IMG/VR virus record: IMGVR_UViG_3300009185_000001
Coordinates: 1 to 64,000 of that record
Origin: a virus
Strand: one strand, 5' to 3'
DNA length: 64,000 bases
A program made the position numbers and the translations under genes. This document shows, piece after piece, positions 47,725 through 57,346 of the stretch (position 1 is its first letter; every line of letters starts with the position of its first letter). The notes under the pieces are model-generated. The model saw nothing but the letters and a program-made list of their open reading frames with translations, made no database searches and was not told the DNA's origin.

Positions 47725-50502
47725 TTATGCTTCACATGATTTACATGTCAAGATAGATCTTGCAAGCTCCTGGGCTGGATTTGCACTACGTTGATAATAC
47801 AATGATTTAATCCCCTGTTCCCAAGCAAAGATCATAAGTTCATTTACTTCTTTTGGCTTTGTATTTGGTGGAATCATTATATTTAAACTCTGTCCTTGAT
47901 CAATATATTTTTGACGTTGAGCAGCTTGAATAATGATTTCTTTTTGTGAAATTTCACCAAATGTTTTAAACACTTCTTTTTCATTATCAGAAAGAAAATC
48001 TAAATGTTGAACCGATCCACCATGAACTAAAATAGACTTCCAAGTATCATCATCGTGTTTACCTTTTTCTTTCAAAAGATTTTTAAGATGTGGATTTTTA
48101 TTTGTAAATTTACCTTTAGCAAGGTCTTTGACATAATAGTTACTATTCAATGGTTCAATACTAGGCGATACTTGCCCAAGAATAAAGCTGGATGAGGTTG
48201 TCGGAGCAACTGCAAGGGTTGTTGTATTTCTCCTAGCATATTCGGTTCCTTCGTAAATTGGAGCTTTTCCAAGAGTCTGTGCTAAAAATCTTGTTGCGTA
48301 ATCAGCGCGTTTTCTAATATCTCCCCAAATTTGATTATTTAACATCTTCGCTTCCATTGATTCAAACGCAATCATTTTAGATTGCAACAAAGAATGCCAA
48401 CCAAGAACACCGACACCCAATGCTCTTTGATTCATAGCAAACTTTCTAGGTGCTTCCATGAACTTCATTCCTTCGGTTTTTTCGATGAACTCAGACATTA
48501 CAGCATCCAAAAAGTAAACTAAAACCTCTACTGTATCGGAGGTCCATTCTTCCCAAGTTTCCAAGTTTAGAGAAGAAAGATCACACACAAAAGATTCATC
48601 TTCTGAATTAGAAAGCATAATTTCTGAGCAATTATGAGTAATAAATCCATTACACACCCAATGATGCTCTTCTGAATCAACGCTAACGCAATAAACGTCT
48701 TCTTTTCCAACATATTCAATGGATTGAACTTTGTAGAATTTTTTAGTGTTGTTTCTATATTCCTTTTCTTCTATTTTAATTTTTTTTCTACTCAAGAAAC
48801 TCGTGTTTTTTTCAAAAACAAGTGCATCATTTTTATTTCCAATAATAAGTCGATAGCAATCTTTACATTCATAATGTTTTTTACCACCTTTACCATCAGG
48901 TAATAGTGTTTTACCAGCTTCTCTAAGAATTCTAATAGAGGTTTGCATTCCAAGATTAGCCAAAATTATCTGAATTTCTTCTAAAAATTCTTTATTAATA
49001 GATGCTAATGAAATTTGTACTGGTTCGCCATCAGATTTTGATTTAAAAACCGTACCATCTGCATAATAAAGACCTTTAATATATTGCCATTGTGTCTCTT
49101 CGTTAGAAGACCAAATCCAATCTGGCACATATCCCTTTTCAAAATTGAGTGCCTTTTTCAAAGCCTTTGACGTTAATCTCTTTTTTAAAGATGAACCCTC
49201 TTGAACCACGCAGTCTCTAAAAATTGGATTTTCATAAATTCTTTTATTATAACTAGAAATTTGAGTTTTATATTCATTGCAAACATAATCATGATATGAC
49301 TGAACTTCATTTAAAAGATCAAAATCATTTTCCCATAAATCAATCATAATAAAATCTTTATGTTGAGTACCGTCGGCTTGATATAACCCAAGCAGAAATG
49401 CTTCTTTTGGCATATTATTGTCTCCAAAAAGTCCTTTGTTTGTTTGAATTGCAACCGAATCACCAATTTTTAAATCTTCACATGCTACATCTCTCGTAAT
49501 TATCACTTGAGGTTCGTTTGTTTTTTGAGTTCTTTTATCAAAAACAGAAACTTTATGGTAAGACGTAATTTTGTGTGTCATACCGTTTTCTAATGTAATT
49601 TTAAATACATCAGCGTTATTTTCTATAAGTCTCATTGGAGAAGATTTTACTATTTTATTATTGTCAAATAAAGTTAATTCTTTTCCAATTTCATAAAGTT
49701 CCTTTGCTGTCAAAATGCCAAAGTTGGAAGGAACTCTTTGATCACCTGTTACACACAAATTAGAATTATTAATTTTCAATCCTTTATCTTTATAAATTTG
49801 CGGAGCTTGATTATTAACATTGTCACTAAAAAGAATATATGGATATCCAGATTCAAAACGCTTTTTAATAACAAGACCCCAAATTTTACGAGCATCTTTA
49901 TCACCATCAATCATTTTTTTCATCCATTCATCGGAAACCGAAACTCCAATTGATAAATCTTGAATATCGCATCCATCGGATTTAATCTTCAAAAACTCTT
50001 CAATATCCGGATGATCGATTGGAAGATATGCAGCAAATGATCCCCTACGAACATTTCCCTGTGAAACAACATTCATGAGTTTATCAAACAATTCCATGAA
50101 ATGTACCGAGCCTGTAGATTCTCCACCGGATGAAATCGGTGTTCCTCTTCCTCTAAGACCACCAAAATATGCAGATGTACCGCCACCGTGTTTTGTCATT
50201 ACAGCAGTCTCAGAAACCTTCTCCATGATTCCTTCCATAGTGTCGGGAATGTAAGAACCAAAGCAACTAATAGGCAATCCTCTTTTGCGTCCAAAATTTG
50301 ACCAGATGGGCGAACTCAAACTGAAAAAACCCCTGGACATATAATCCTCAAATTTATCAGCAAACCCTTCACATTTTAAATATTTTTCCGCTGCTTCTGC
50401 AATATCTCTAATTCTCTGTTCTGCTGTTTCTCCTTCTAACAAGTACCCTCTTTCGAGAAATTTTCTTGAGTCTTTGTTTAGCCATTCGTATTTGTTTGTC
50501 AT
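47725..50502 (-). CDS. nrdA: Ribonucleotide reductase class I alpha subunit, with intein
   Basis: A 925-residue precursor. After removal of a 375-residue intein the extein is about 550 residues. Extein landmarks: ISCFGSYIPDTMEGI (redox Cys), NNSNL|CSEI (thiyl-radical Cys, equivalent to E. coli C439), SFVCDLSSLNL (second redox Cys), NQRALGVGVLGWHSLL and a C-terminal CKSCEA pair for re-reduction. It reduces ribonucleotides to deoxyribonucleotides with NrdB, encoded seven bases upstream. Without splicing the active-site loop would be disrupted. Confidence 0.92.
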   Translation of the reverse strand: MTNKYEWLNKDSRKFLERGYLLEGETAEQRIRDIAEAAEKYLKCEGFADKFEDYMSRGFFSLSSPIWSNFGRKRGLPISCFGSYIPDTMEGIMEKVSETAVMTKHGGGTSAYFGGLRGRGTPISSGGESTGSVHFMELFDKLMNVVSQGNVRRGSFAAYLPIDHPDIEEFLKIKSDGCDIQDLSIGVSVSDEWMKKMIDGDKDARKIWGLVIKKRFESGYPYILFSDNVNNQAPQIYKDKGLKINNSNLCVTGDQRVPSNFGILTAKELYEIGKELTLFDNNKIVKSSPMRLIENNADVFKITLENGMTHKITSYHKVSVFDKRTQKTNEPQVIITRDVACEDLKIGDSVAIQTNKGLFGDNNMPKEAFLLGLYQADGTQHKDFIMIDLWENDFDLLNEVQSYHDYVCNEYKTQISSYNKRIYENPIFRDCVVQEGSSLKKRLTSKALKKALNFEKGYVPDWIWSSNEETQWQYIKGLYYADGTVFKSKSDGEPVQISLASINKEFLEEIQIILANLGMQTSIRILREAGKTLLPDGKGGKKHYECKDCYRLIIGNKNDALVFEKNTSFLSRKKIKIEEKEYRNNTKKFYKVQSIEYVGKEDVYCVSVDSEEHHWVCNGFITHNCSEIMLSNSEDESFVCDLSSLNLETWEEWTSDTVEVLVYFLDAVMSEFIEKTEGMKFMEAPRKFAMNQRALGVGVLGWHSLLQSKMIAFESMEAKMLNNQIWGDIRKRADYATRFLAQTLGKAPIYEGTEYARRNTTTLAVAPTTSSSFILGQVSPSIEPLNSNYYVKDLAKGKFTNKNPHLKNLLKEKGKHDDDTWKSILVHGGSVQHLDFLSDNEKEVFKTFGEISQKEIIIQAAQRQKYIDQGQSLNIMIPPNTKPKEVNELMIFAWEQGIKSLYYQRSANPAQELARSILTCKSCEA
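48631..49755 (-). mobile_element. Intein with LAGLIDADG homing endonuclease in NrdA
   Basis: Residues 250-624 of the NrdA precursor. It starts with Cys250 (CVTGDQRV, intein block A), has ITSYHKVSV as a probable block B, two LAGLIDADG motifs (AFLLGLYQADG at 368-378, YIKGLYYADG at 474-483), and ends with HHWVCNGFITHN and a +1 Cys625. These are all the splicing residues expected of a class 1 intein. The +1 Cys is the catalytic radical cysteine of NrdA. Confidence 0.92.
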
Positions 50503-50508
50503 ATAAAA

Positions 50509-51480
50509 TTAAAATAATTCAGATTCATCAAAACACTGAGATTTTTTAGAATATCCAGTGTCTTTGGAATGGAAAAAGTCGGTCATGTTATTGCCCAATA
50601 ATTCCTCCTGAAACCACATTGTAGAAGAAATAAGATTTTTGTCAATCTCAAAAGCAGCAGGAAATCCAATCATTTTAAGGGATTCATTGATTCTATTTTT
50701 AACAAACTCTTTAAGAATAACAGCACTAAGACCTTCCTCTTTGATTCCGTTTATCATCCAATCAATAATTTTTGCTTCTGCTGCGTATGCTTCTTTAGCT
50801 TCCGCAATAATTTTACTCACAAACTCATCATCAAACAATTCTGGATATTCTTCTCTGATGGTATTAATGATTTGAGCACCGACCATGCCATGAATATTCT
50901 CTTCATTTCGTGTGTATTTTACCTGTTGATCCGTATCTTTAAGAACATTCTTGAAGCGAGCGAACCAATTGATTACATAGAATTGAGAAAACAATGATAC
51001 GTTTTCAACAAATAATGTAAAAAGAGTTAATGCATAGACATATTGCTTTTTTGAGTCCTTATAATAGCGATGAGTATATTTTTTAAGATATTTTACCCTA
51101 CCTTGAATCCAATCGAGGTTTAAATTATTTTCAAAAACCTCTTCCAAACCAAGAATAGAAATAAGACGTTCATATGCATTGTTATGTATAACTTCTGTAT
51201 TCGCCATAACGTATCCCAAATCTTGCAGTGCGGGATGTGGAAGATTCTCACCAAGCTTTGCCCAAAAAGATTTTACAGAAATTTCAATTTGTCCAATTGC
51301 AGATAAAGTGCGTATAACTATTTCTCTTTCTTGATCAGTTAAATTAACTTTAAATTGTTGAACATCAGACTTAAAGGAAAATTCTTTATCCGTCCAAAAG
51401 CCATTATGCATAGCTTCAATAAATTTTTCTGTCCAAGGGTAGTTGTTTGGTTTGCGCGAGATTTGTTCTTCGAATATCAT
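50509..51480 (-). CDS. nrdB: Ribonucleotide reductase class I beta subunit
   Basis: A 323-residue protein. Di-iron ligands appear in order: IGQIEIS (Glu), NTEVIHNNAY (E-x-x-H followed by the radical Tyr four residues on), FVENVSLF (Glu), and NEENIHGMVG (E-x-x-H). The C-terminal tail ends in acidic/aromatic residues that would dock to NrdA. Standard partner of the downstream nrdA. Confidence 0.9.
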   Translation of the reverse strand: MIFEEQISRKPNNYPWTEKFIEAMHNGFWTDKEFSFKSDVQQFKVNLTDQEREIVIRTLSAIGQIEISVKSFWAKLGENLPHPALQDLGYVMANTEVIHNNAYERLISILGLEEVFENNLNLDWIQGRVKYLKKYTHRYYKDSKKQYVYALTLFTLFVENVSLFSQFYVINWFARFKNVLKDTDQQVKYTRNEENIHGMVGAQIINTIREEYPELFDDEFVSKIIAEAKEAYAAEAKIIDWMINGIKEEGLSAVILKEFVKNRINESLKMIGFPAAFEIDKNLISSTMWFQEELLGNNMTDFFHSKDTGYSKKSQCFDESELF

Positions 51481-51515
51481 ATGTCTATATTTAATAAAAG
51501 TTCCCTGATTGTCTT

Positions 51516-51890
51516 CTATTTTTTTTTAGATGTCAAAGCTTTTTTTTGTTTAGATAATCGTTTTTGTAATTCTGATTTGTATAACTTGTTGGACAAAATT
51601 TTTAAAAAATATGCTAAGTCTAATGAATCACAAACATTTACTATTCTACTTTCTGTATACTTTACCATACTTTCAGAGTAATCAGGAAACAAGTAATGAA
51701 CACATTCATGATACGCTGTTGATAATAAATCTCTCCTATAATCCAATTCAATGTCTGTCCAATTACACAATCCTACCGATGCTCTCATTTTCCTAAATGA
51801 AAAAAATTCTGCTGGTTTTCTTTTAACCAAATTTACGCATTTTTCATGTATTTCGTAAATTTGTTTTTTTGATAACTTTTCCATATGCAT
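51516..51890 (-). CDS. Putative zinc metallopeptidase (HExxH)
   Basis: A 124-residue protein. AYHECVHYLFPDYSESMVKY contains HExxH (H61, E62, H65) and a downstream Glu (KYTESR) in gluzincin-like spacing. The Lys-rich tail may bind nucleic acid. Small proteins of this kind occur in large phages; SprT-like or related activity is possible but unproven. Confidence 0.55.
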   Translation of the reverse strand: MHMEKLSKKQIYEIHEKCVNLVKRKPAEFFSFRKMRASVGLCNWTDIELDYRRDLLSTAYHECVHYLFPDYSESMVKYTESRIVNVCDSLDLAYFLKILSNKLYKSELQKRLSKQKKALTSKKK

Positions 51891-51911
51891 AATAATTATG
51901 GAATGTTTTAA

Positions 51912-51927
51912 AAAAGGCTTGCCTTTT
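51912..51927. terminator. Small palindrome between divergent genes
   Basis: AAAAGGC/GCCTTTT with a two-base loop between the divergent starts at 51890 and 51954. It could be a regulator site rather than a terminator. Confidence 0.25.
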
Positions 51928-51953
51928 ATGAATATTCATATATTCTGAAGATC

Positions 51954-53183
51954 ATGCTCTCATTAAAACAAAATCAGATACAGTCAATCCATGTAGAAGG
52001 AAATGAAGATTCTTTCTATAATACTATTAATGATAATGAATTTCCAATAAGAAAATATATAGAAAAAAAATATGGTCATTGTACAGGGTTTTTTTATTCA
52101 GACGACGAATATACTGGGCTTGCTTTTAAACATTTACTTAAAAAAGGAAAACTTTTATCATATACTTCTGTCGGAAAGAGCAATTTTGTTAAAAAAGATT
52201 TTTATGAAGGTATTAGAGGAGGAACTTTTTGGTTTTATTATAAAAACATATATGTTCGTCTTTCAATGAAAAATCAACCGGATGATTGTGAGTATATGTC
52301 AAACAGCAGTTTGAGTTCTCCTCCTAGTAATATTATTATCGATGAATCAGAAGATGTGGAAGGTGGTTATAGTGAAAGTAATAAAACATTTTCTATTTTA
52401 TTCTGTGCTCCAATCACTGTTCAAAAGTTTCCTTTAGAAGATTTTGATCCATTTATACTAACAAAAACTAAAGGAAGAATTCATATTTTCATTAAGAATC
52501 AATATGGAGAATATGATTTTGAACCGATAAAATTAGATAATTCAAGGAGTGTAGACATTGAACTCAATTATGGAAGTGGGTTTTCAGAAATAAATGAAAC
52601 TATTTTAGAACGATTGCAAACAAAAACAAATGGATTGTATATGTTTCATGGTTCTCCGGGTACGGGAAAAACCACATATATAAAATATCTAACTACTCAA
52701 GTAGAAAAGGATTTTATTTATGTTCCAACAAATATGTTGGAATACTTTACTACAGATCCTAATAGCCTTTCTATACTTCTTAGAAAGCCAAATTCAGTTA
52801 TCATCCTAGAAGATGCAGAGAAAGCTATTTTAAAGCGAGAAGACGGTGGAAGTTCGTCTGCTGTTTCTTCTCTGTTGAATCTTTCAGATGGAATCATGAG
52901 CGACATCATGAAAACTTCTATTATAGTTACATATAATTGTTCTAAGCATGATATTGATGAAGCTCTTAGACGCAAAGGACGCTTACAGATAGATTATGAA
53001 TTCGGATTATTATCAATAACAGATGCAAAGCTACTTGCTAATAGTCTTAACTATCCTGCGGATTTTGTAGAAACCGAAATAACCAAAAATACCTCATTAG
53101 CAGATATATATAATCTACAAACTAAAGTGGATTTCTTGGATAAAAAAACAAAATCAAATCGTGTGATTGGATTTGGACAATGA
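51954..53183 (+). CDS. AAA ATPase (BCS1/CDC48-like)
   Basis: A 409-residue protein. The N-terminal ~200 residues are a non-ATPase, beta-rich domain. Then Walker A GSPGTGKT (233-240), Walker B VIILEDAE, sensor-like IIVTYNCS and RRKGRLQ as likely Arg-finger region, as in BCS1-like AAA proteins. Proteins of this type are common in T4-like phages but the role is not established. Its end overlaps the nuclease gene start by four bases. Confidence 0.7.
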   Translation: MLSLKQNQIQSIHVEGNEDSFYNTINDNEFPIRKYIEKKYGHCTGFFYSDDEYTGLAFKHLLKKGKLLSYTSVGKSNFVKKDFYEGIRGGTFWFYYKNIYVRLSMKNQPDDCEYMSNSSLSSPPSNIIIDESEDVEGGYSESNKTFSILFCAPITVQKFPLEDFDPFILTKTKGRIHIFIKNQYGEYDFEPIKLDNSRSVDIELNYGSGFSEINETILERLQTKTNGLYMFHGSPGTGKTTYIKYLTTQVEKDFIYVPTNMLEYFTTDPNSLSILLRKPNSVIILEDAEKAILKREDGGSSSAVSSLLNLSDGIMSDIMKTSIIVTYNCSKHDIDEALRRKGRLQIDYEFGLLSITDAKLLANSLNYPADFVETEITKNTSLADIYNLQTKVDFLDKKTKSNRVIGFGQ

Positions 53184-53998
53184 AGACTCCTAATTTAGAT
53201 ACTATTATAGAACTATATGATTCTTTTTCAGATATTAAATTCTTTGAAAAGAATCATACATATGAAATTTCAGGTAAAAAGGCTAAAATTTCGGTTTCTG
53301 GTCTCATTTCTAAATACGAAAAGCCTTTCAATACTGATGTAATCGCAGCAAGAGTAGCAAAAAAGGAAAAAGTTCCTGTAAAAACTATTCTTGAAAAATG
53401 GGAGAAAAATAAAAATTATTCTTGTCACAAAGGTTCAGAATTTCATTTACATGTTGAAAATTTCTTAGAACGTAGAATTGTTCCAATAGATAGAGAAGCA
53501 TTTGTCAATTTCATGTCACCAAAGGGAGAATTATTCTCTTGTGAAAATTCTGAAATTGAAAAATATTATAATGAAATGGCCATTCTTATAAGAAATTTTA
53601 GAAATTTTTATGAATGGTGGAAAGAAGATCATATTCTTATTAAATCAGAATTTGTAATAGGAGATAAAGAATCTATGATCTGTGGAACAATTGATAATCT
53701 TTCTTATAACAAAAAAACAAAAGAATTTGTTATTTTTGATTATAAAACTAATAAAAAAATTGAAAGAAAAAATTCATATGGTGAAAATTTCTTAAAACCA
53801 TTTGAACATATTTCAAAGTGTGAACATACAAAATATAGCTTTCAACTTTCATTGTATAGTTTGATATTTGAAAGAAATTCTCCATTTAAAATAAACTCTT
53901 CTTATATTGTTTGGGTTGCTGGAGAAAATGATTATGAATTAATTTCTCCGATAGATTTTAAACACGAAGCAGAAATAATGTTAAATTCAAAAAATTAA
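53180..53998 (+). CDS. PD-(D/E)XK nuclease (RecB-like)
   Basis: A 272-residue protein. ICGTIDNLSYN supplies the metal-binding Asp, FVIFDYKTNKK the D-x-K, and KYSFQLSLYSLIFE the Q-x-x-x-Y helix of RecB/Cas4-type nucleases. An earlier helix, SCHKGSEFHLHVENFL, provides the G-x-x-x-H motif. It is probably a DNA exonuclease acting in recombination or DNA processing, co-translated with the AAA ATPase. Confidence 0.75.
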   Translation: MKTPNLDTIIELYDSFSDIKFFEKNHTYEISGKKAKISVSGLISKYEKPFNTDVIAARVAKKEKVPVKTILEKWEKNKNYSCHKGSEFHLHVENFLERRIVPIDREAFVNFMSPKGELFSCENSEIEKYYNEMAILIRNFRNFYEWWKEDHILIKSEFVIGDKESMICGTIDNLSYNKKTKEFVIFDYKTNKKIERKNSYGENFLKPFEHISKCEHTKYSFQLSLYSLIFERNSPFKINSSYIVWVAGENDYELISPIDFKHEAEIMLNSKN

Positions 53999-54069
53999 AA
54001 TAAAAAAAATATTTTTTTTTGTTGAAATGTAATAATTCGAGGTAAATATCATTACAACAATACAACTAT

Positions 54070-54891
54070 ATGTCATTCATGAAATCATACCTCTCAGTAT
54101 TAAACGAAGATACAAAGAAGAATTCCAGCGTTGCAGCTGATAACACTGGAGAACTTGAAGGTGCAGAAAAAGCAAAGAAATTTGTTAAAGATTCTGGACC
54201 AGAAGCCGTAAAAACTGAAAAACCAGTTAAGGGACCACACTCCGAACAAGATGCTGATTCACTTCCTAAATCTGTTAGCAGCGAATCTAAAAACCCATTT
54301 GATCTCCTTTATAATAAAATTTTAGCTCAAGAAGCATTTGGTGAAGAAGAGGGCGATACCTTAGATTTTTCCGGTGAAGTTGAAGATGAAGCTGGTGATG
54401 AAATGAACTTTGACATGGAAGATTTAGAAGAACCTTCTGAAGAAGAAGGAGAAGAAACCGAAAAAGAAGGTCTTGAAGCTGTTCTCGATCATTTAAAAAG
54501 TGCTGTATCCGCCTTAGAGTCTTTAATCGGTGAAGAAGAAGGCGAAGAAGAAGGCGAAGAAGAAGGCGAAGAAGATATGGATATGGACGAAGAAGACATG
54601 GATTCTGATGAAGATATGGGAGAATATCCAGTTTCTGAGGAATCTGTGGAAGCCGAAATTGAAGGCCATGCGCTCGTTAATAAGGAAAGATTAGAAAATA
54701 AATTAAACAAATCTTCAAATCAAAAAGTCAAAAATGCTGTTCCGGTAACTAAAAAGAAAGCACAAGTTACTAAAGGAACTCGATATGACGGAAAGCCTGA
54801 ACCCTTCCGTTCAAATCCAGAAGAATTAACAAAACCATCTAAACACAATGTTGGTGGAGTTAAAGTTGGAAAAGGTCTTTTTGATCAGTAA
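54070..54891 (+). CDS. Acidic head-associated protein (internal/core protein candidate)
   Basis: A 273-residue protein. MSFMKSYLSVLNED resembles a capsid-targeting peptide with L-N-E as cleavage site; a second segment at about residue 76 (PFDLLYNKILAQEAFGEEEG) resembles the shared motif. The middle is extremely acidic with E-E-E-G repeats (encoded by GAAGAAGGC units near 54531-54570). The C-terminal part is basic. It looks like a scaffolding or internal core protein cleaved during head maturation. A late-type GGTAAATAT is upstream and a terminator follows. Confidence 0.55.
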   Translation: MSFMKSYLSVLNEDTKKNSSVAADNTGELEGAEKAKKFVKDSGPEAVKTEKPVKGPHSEQDADSLPKSVSSESKNPFDLLYNKILAQEAFGEEEGDTLDFSGEVEDEAGDEMNFDMEDLEEPSEEEGEETEKEGLEAVLDHLKSAVSALESLIGEEEGEEEGEEEGEEDMDMDEEDMDSDEDMGEYPVSEESVEAEIEGHALVNKERLENKLNKSSNQKVKNAVPVTKKKAQVTKGTRYDGKPEPFRSNPEELTKPSKHNVGGVKVGKGLFDQ

Positions 54892-54916
54892 TATAAAAAA
54901 ACATAATATTTAAAAA

Positions 54917-54945
54917 ATCCGATACATTGTATCGGATTTTTTTTT
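54917..54945 (+). terminator. Rho-independent terminator
   Basis: Perfect 9-bp stem ATCCGATAC/GTATCGGAT with loop ATT, followed by eight or more T. Ends transcription from the acidic protein gene. Confidence 0.9.
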
Positions 54946-54965
54946 GCTATGACTAAGTATAGGAT

Positions 54966-55316
54966 ATGGAAAACTTTTCTAAATTTTTTGATGCTTCGAA
55001 AGAAAGATTTACTCCGAACACTAGAAAACATCATCAGAATCCAATTCGTTCTATAAACAGAAAACATCAAAATCAGGTTGCAAGAATGTACGGTGCAGCA
55101 GGAAGAAAAGATGATCCTATAGTAGATAGCATTGTAAAATATGATAAAGTTGGAAAATGGCCTGTTGGAATCGCTGCTGCACAACGACTTTTAAAAACAT
55201 ACGGAATAAAACATCTTCCAGAAAAAAGCTATTCAAAGGCAATAAACAGAACAGGAATCATGATTAATTATGATTCAAACACTAAAAAATTTACGTTAAG
55301 TAGACAAAGAAAATAA
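54966..55316 (+). CDS. Basic hypothetical protein (late)
   Basis: A 116-residue basic protein: TRKHHQNPIRSINRKHQNQV, then KWPVGIAAAQRLLKTYGI. GACTAAGTATA lies just before the ATG. Next to neck and tail genes, so probably structural; no family recognised. Confidence 0.5.
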   Translation: MENFSKFFDASKERFTPNTRKHHQNPIRSINRKHQNQVARMYGAAGRKDDPIVDSIVKYDKVGKWPVGIAAAQRLLKTYGIKHLPEKSYSKAINRTGIMINYDSNTKKFTLSRQRK

Positions 55317-55317
55317 T

Positions 55318-55947
55318 ATGGAAAGTTTAAGATATTTAAATAAAACAAAAAACCAAACAGAAAGACAAAACTTTTCAAATTGGTGGAAAGAACAAATAAA
55401 CATCTACGGACAAGAAGTTTTATATTATTCCAATACCGCACCGCTTTCTAGTTTTAACTTTTTATATGGTGAAAAACCAGACGGTGGCTTTACCGATGGT
55501 AAACCACTGATTGTTTTATTAAATTTAAATAACGATTCTCTTTTACTTTCAAAATTTGGAATACTAGCAGATAGTGATATGTCCGGAGTAATCCATCCTT
55601 ATCACTTTACGTTGCTATATGGTCTATCCTCGGAACCAAGAGCAGGGGATTTGATGATGCTATCTGAATTTGGAATAGACAGATTGAATTACCCTAGAAG
55701 AGGACCAACAATTTATCAACTTACAGAAGTAATAGATGAATTTCAAGGGAATCCACTAGGAGGACATTATGTTTGGTTTTTTAAAGGTAAGCGATATGAC
55801 TATAGCTTTGAAACAAATAGTCCAGGTTCTGGAATGGGAAATATTCCTCTGGATGATAATGATAAAGCCAATGAAGCAAGTTTAAATAACTTTGATTATG
55901 CTACAGAAAATCCATGCGACAATACTTCTGTATATGGAAATTATTGA
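55318..55947 (+). CDS. Neck protein candidate (T4 gp14-like)
   Basis: A 209-residue protein. WWKEQINIYGQEVLYYSNTA, LYGEKPDGGF, EPRAGDLMMLSEFG and IYQLTEV follow the order of T4-like gp14 neck proteins (an Y-G-x-x-V-x-Y-x-P start, an L-x-G-E block, an x-P-R-x-G-D-L block). Its C-terminus ends NPCDNTSVYGNY. It lies upstream of sheath and tube genes, as expected for a head-tail joining protein. Similarity is weak and judged by eye. Confidence 0.45.
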   Translation: MESLRYLNKTKNQTERQNFSNWWKEQINIYGQEVLYYSNTAPLSSFNFLYGEKPDGGFTDGKPLIVLLNLNNDSLLLSKFGILADSDMSGVIHPYHFTLLYGLSSEPRAGDLMMLSEFGIDRLNYPRRGPTIYQLTEVIDEFQGNPLGGHYVWFFKGKRYDYSFETNSPGSGMGNIPLDDNDKANEASLNNFDYATENPCDNTSVYGNY

Positions 55948-56231
55948 ATAATTTCTATATTTAGATTGTCATTAGAATTTTCTTCGGAGTAACAAACATC
56001 TATGTTATAATCTTCCATTAGGATTTTCTTTAAAATGATATCCTCGGTAGCGGTGATATAATCTCTGATTGCCTTTGGCTTATATACTATCTTTTCTGGA
56101 GAAACACCCTTTTGTTCTGCTTTATCAGAAACAATATTCACAGCCTCGTATAGAGCTATCCACTTGGATAACATAGAAGCTTTTCCATGCATTTCTTCCC
56201 ACCATGTAATTGGATTTGTTTTAGTATTCAT
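55941..56231 (-). CDS. Hypothetical protein
   Basis: A 96-residue helical protein (TWWEEMHGKASMLSKWIALY). Its end overlaps the convergent neck-protein candidate. Function unknown. Confidence 0.45.
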   Translation of the reverse strand: MNTKTNPITWWEEMHGKASMLSKWIALYEAVNIVSDKAEQKGVSPEKIVYKPKAIRDYITATEDIILKKILMEDYNIDVCYSEENSNDNLNIEIIQ

Positions 56232-56233
56232 GA

Positions 56234-56662
56234 TTATTCTTTTATAAAAGTTGGAGCTGAGAGTGCGCTTTGATTGCTTATAACTGGTTCTGTAATTCTA
56301 GCAACTGTAAAATTGATATTAACAAAATTCCTCTTTTCGCATGAATCACACACAAATTCTACTCTTTCGTTTTCATCTGGAATAAAAGTCAATACATTAG
56401 GTTTTTTACAATAAGCACATTCCAATATTGTAGATAGTTGCTCTAACTTATCTAATTCTTTTTGTCTGGTGATTTGATAAAAATAGTTATTAAACAACCC
56501 CCCAAAAAAGGAAAATAGAATATATTGAATGCTAAGAGATAATAGAAATGCAGCAATATAATTCTGTCCCACCATCCAAGCAGATAGTGATATTAAAGCA
56601 GATGTTAGTGTTACAGTTAGTGTTGATTTTAGAAATAATATTACTTCTTTGTTAATTTTCAT
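56234..56662 (-). CDS. Two-TM protein with C-terminal zinc ribbon
   Basis: A 142-residue protein. Two transmembrane helices (about 8-32 and 34-58), then CAYCKKPNVL...FVCDSCEKRN, a C-x-x-C/C-x-x-C zinc ribbon. A membrane-anchored zinc protein; similar ones occur in large phages. Function unknown. Confidence 0.55.
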   Translation of the reverse strand: MKINKEVILFLKSTLTVTLTSALISLSAWMVGQNYIAAFLLSLSIQYILFSFFGGLFNNYFYQITRQKELDKLEQLSTILECAYCKKPNVLTFIPDENERVEFVCDSCEKRNFVNINFTVARITEPVISNQSALSAPTFIKE

Positions 56663-56707
56663 AATTTGAATATTACATCAAATCATCAAAATTGTAAAGA
56701 TATATTT

Positions 56708-57151
56708 TTAAAAAATATTAGGATTTTGCTTTGCATCAATCTCTACTAGATTTGCAAAGTTTAATACATTACTTCCAACCTTTTTAATTCCTATTAATGA
56801 AGTTTTTGTCAATTTCATCAAAACTTTAATAGCTAGTTTTTGTCTTTTGTTTAGTGATGGGTTTTCACTTACACAACGCTGCATTTTTCTATATGCAGAA
56901 AGAAGATATACAAAACTATCCGCTAAATCGCTAGTAACTGTATCCAAAGGCCAAGGAATTGATGGAATCTTTTCCGGTTCTGGAGCAGTTGGTGGAAACA
57001 CTGGAGGAGAACCTTTCTGGTATGGAAAGGAATATCCTTGGCTACTGCTGTATGGTTGATAATCTTTTCTAGGTAATTCACTAGTACCACCATATTGGCG
57101 ATTATTCCACAAGCCATCCAAGGACTCTTCAAGTGTTTCTTCGAAGTTCAT
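56708..57151 (-). CDS. Hypothetical protein with Pro-rich region
   Basis: A 147-residue protein: acidic start, a disordered Pro/Tyr/Ser-rich stretch (about 25-68), then a helical C-terminus (FVYLLSAYRKMQRCVSENPS). It is one base after the zinc-ribbon gene. Function unknown. Confidence 0.5.
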   Translation of the reverse strand: MNFEETLEESLDGLWNNRQYGGTSELPRKDYQPYSSSQGYSFPYQKGSPPVFPPTAPEPEKIPSIPWPLDTVTSDLADSFVYLLSAYRKMQRCVSENPSLNKRQKLAIKVLMKLTKTSLIGIKKVGSNVLNFANLVEIDAKQNPNIF

Positions 57152-57152
57152 T

Positions 57153-57335
57153 TTAGTTTACTCTTCCAACTTTAACCAAATTTCCACATCTGGAACAAAC
57201 CCATCTACAGATGTTTTCTGTTTCTTTGGTTTGTTGATTTTGTATAGAAGATACTTGACCGCTAACATTTGCTCCGCAAAAGGTGCAAGCAATCGGCCTG
57301 TTTGTAACTGTATTATATGATGGAGTATTATTCAT
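57153..57335 (-). CDS. Small zinc-ribbon protein
   Basis: A 60-residue protein with CTFCGANVSG and WVCSRCGNLVKVG: two C-x-x-C knuckles of a rubredoxin-like zinc ribbon. May bind nucleic acid or a transcription complex. Confidence 0.55.
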   Translation of the reverse strand: MNNTPSYNTVTNRPIACTFCGANVSGQVSSIQNQQTKETENICRWVCSRCGNLVKVGRVN

Positions 57336-57346
57336 GTCGTATTTAC

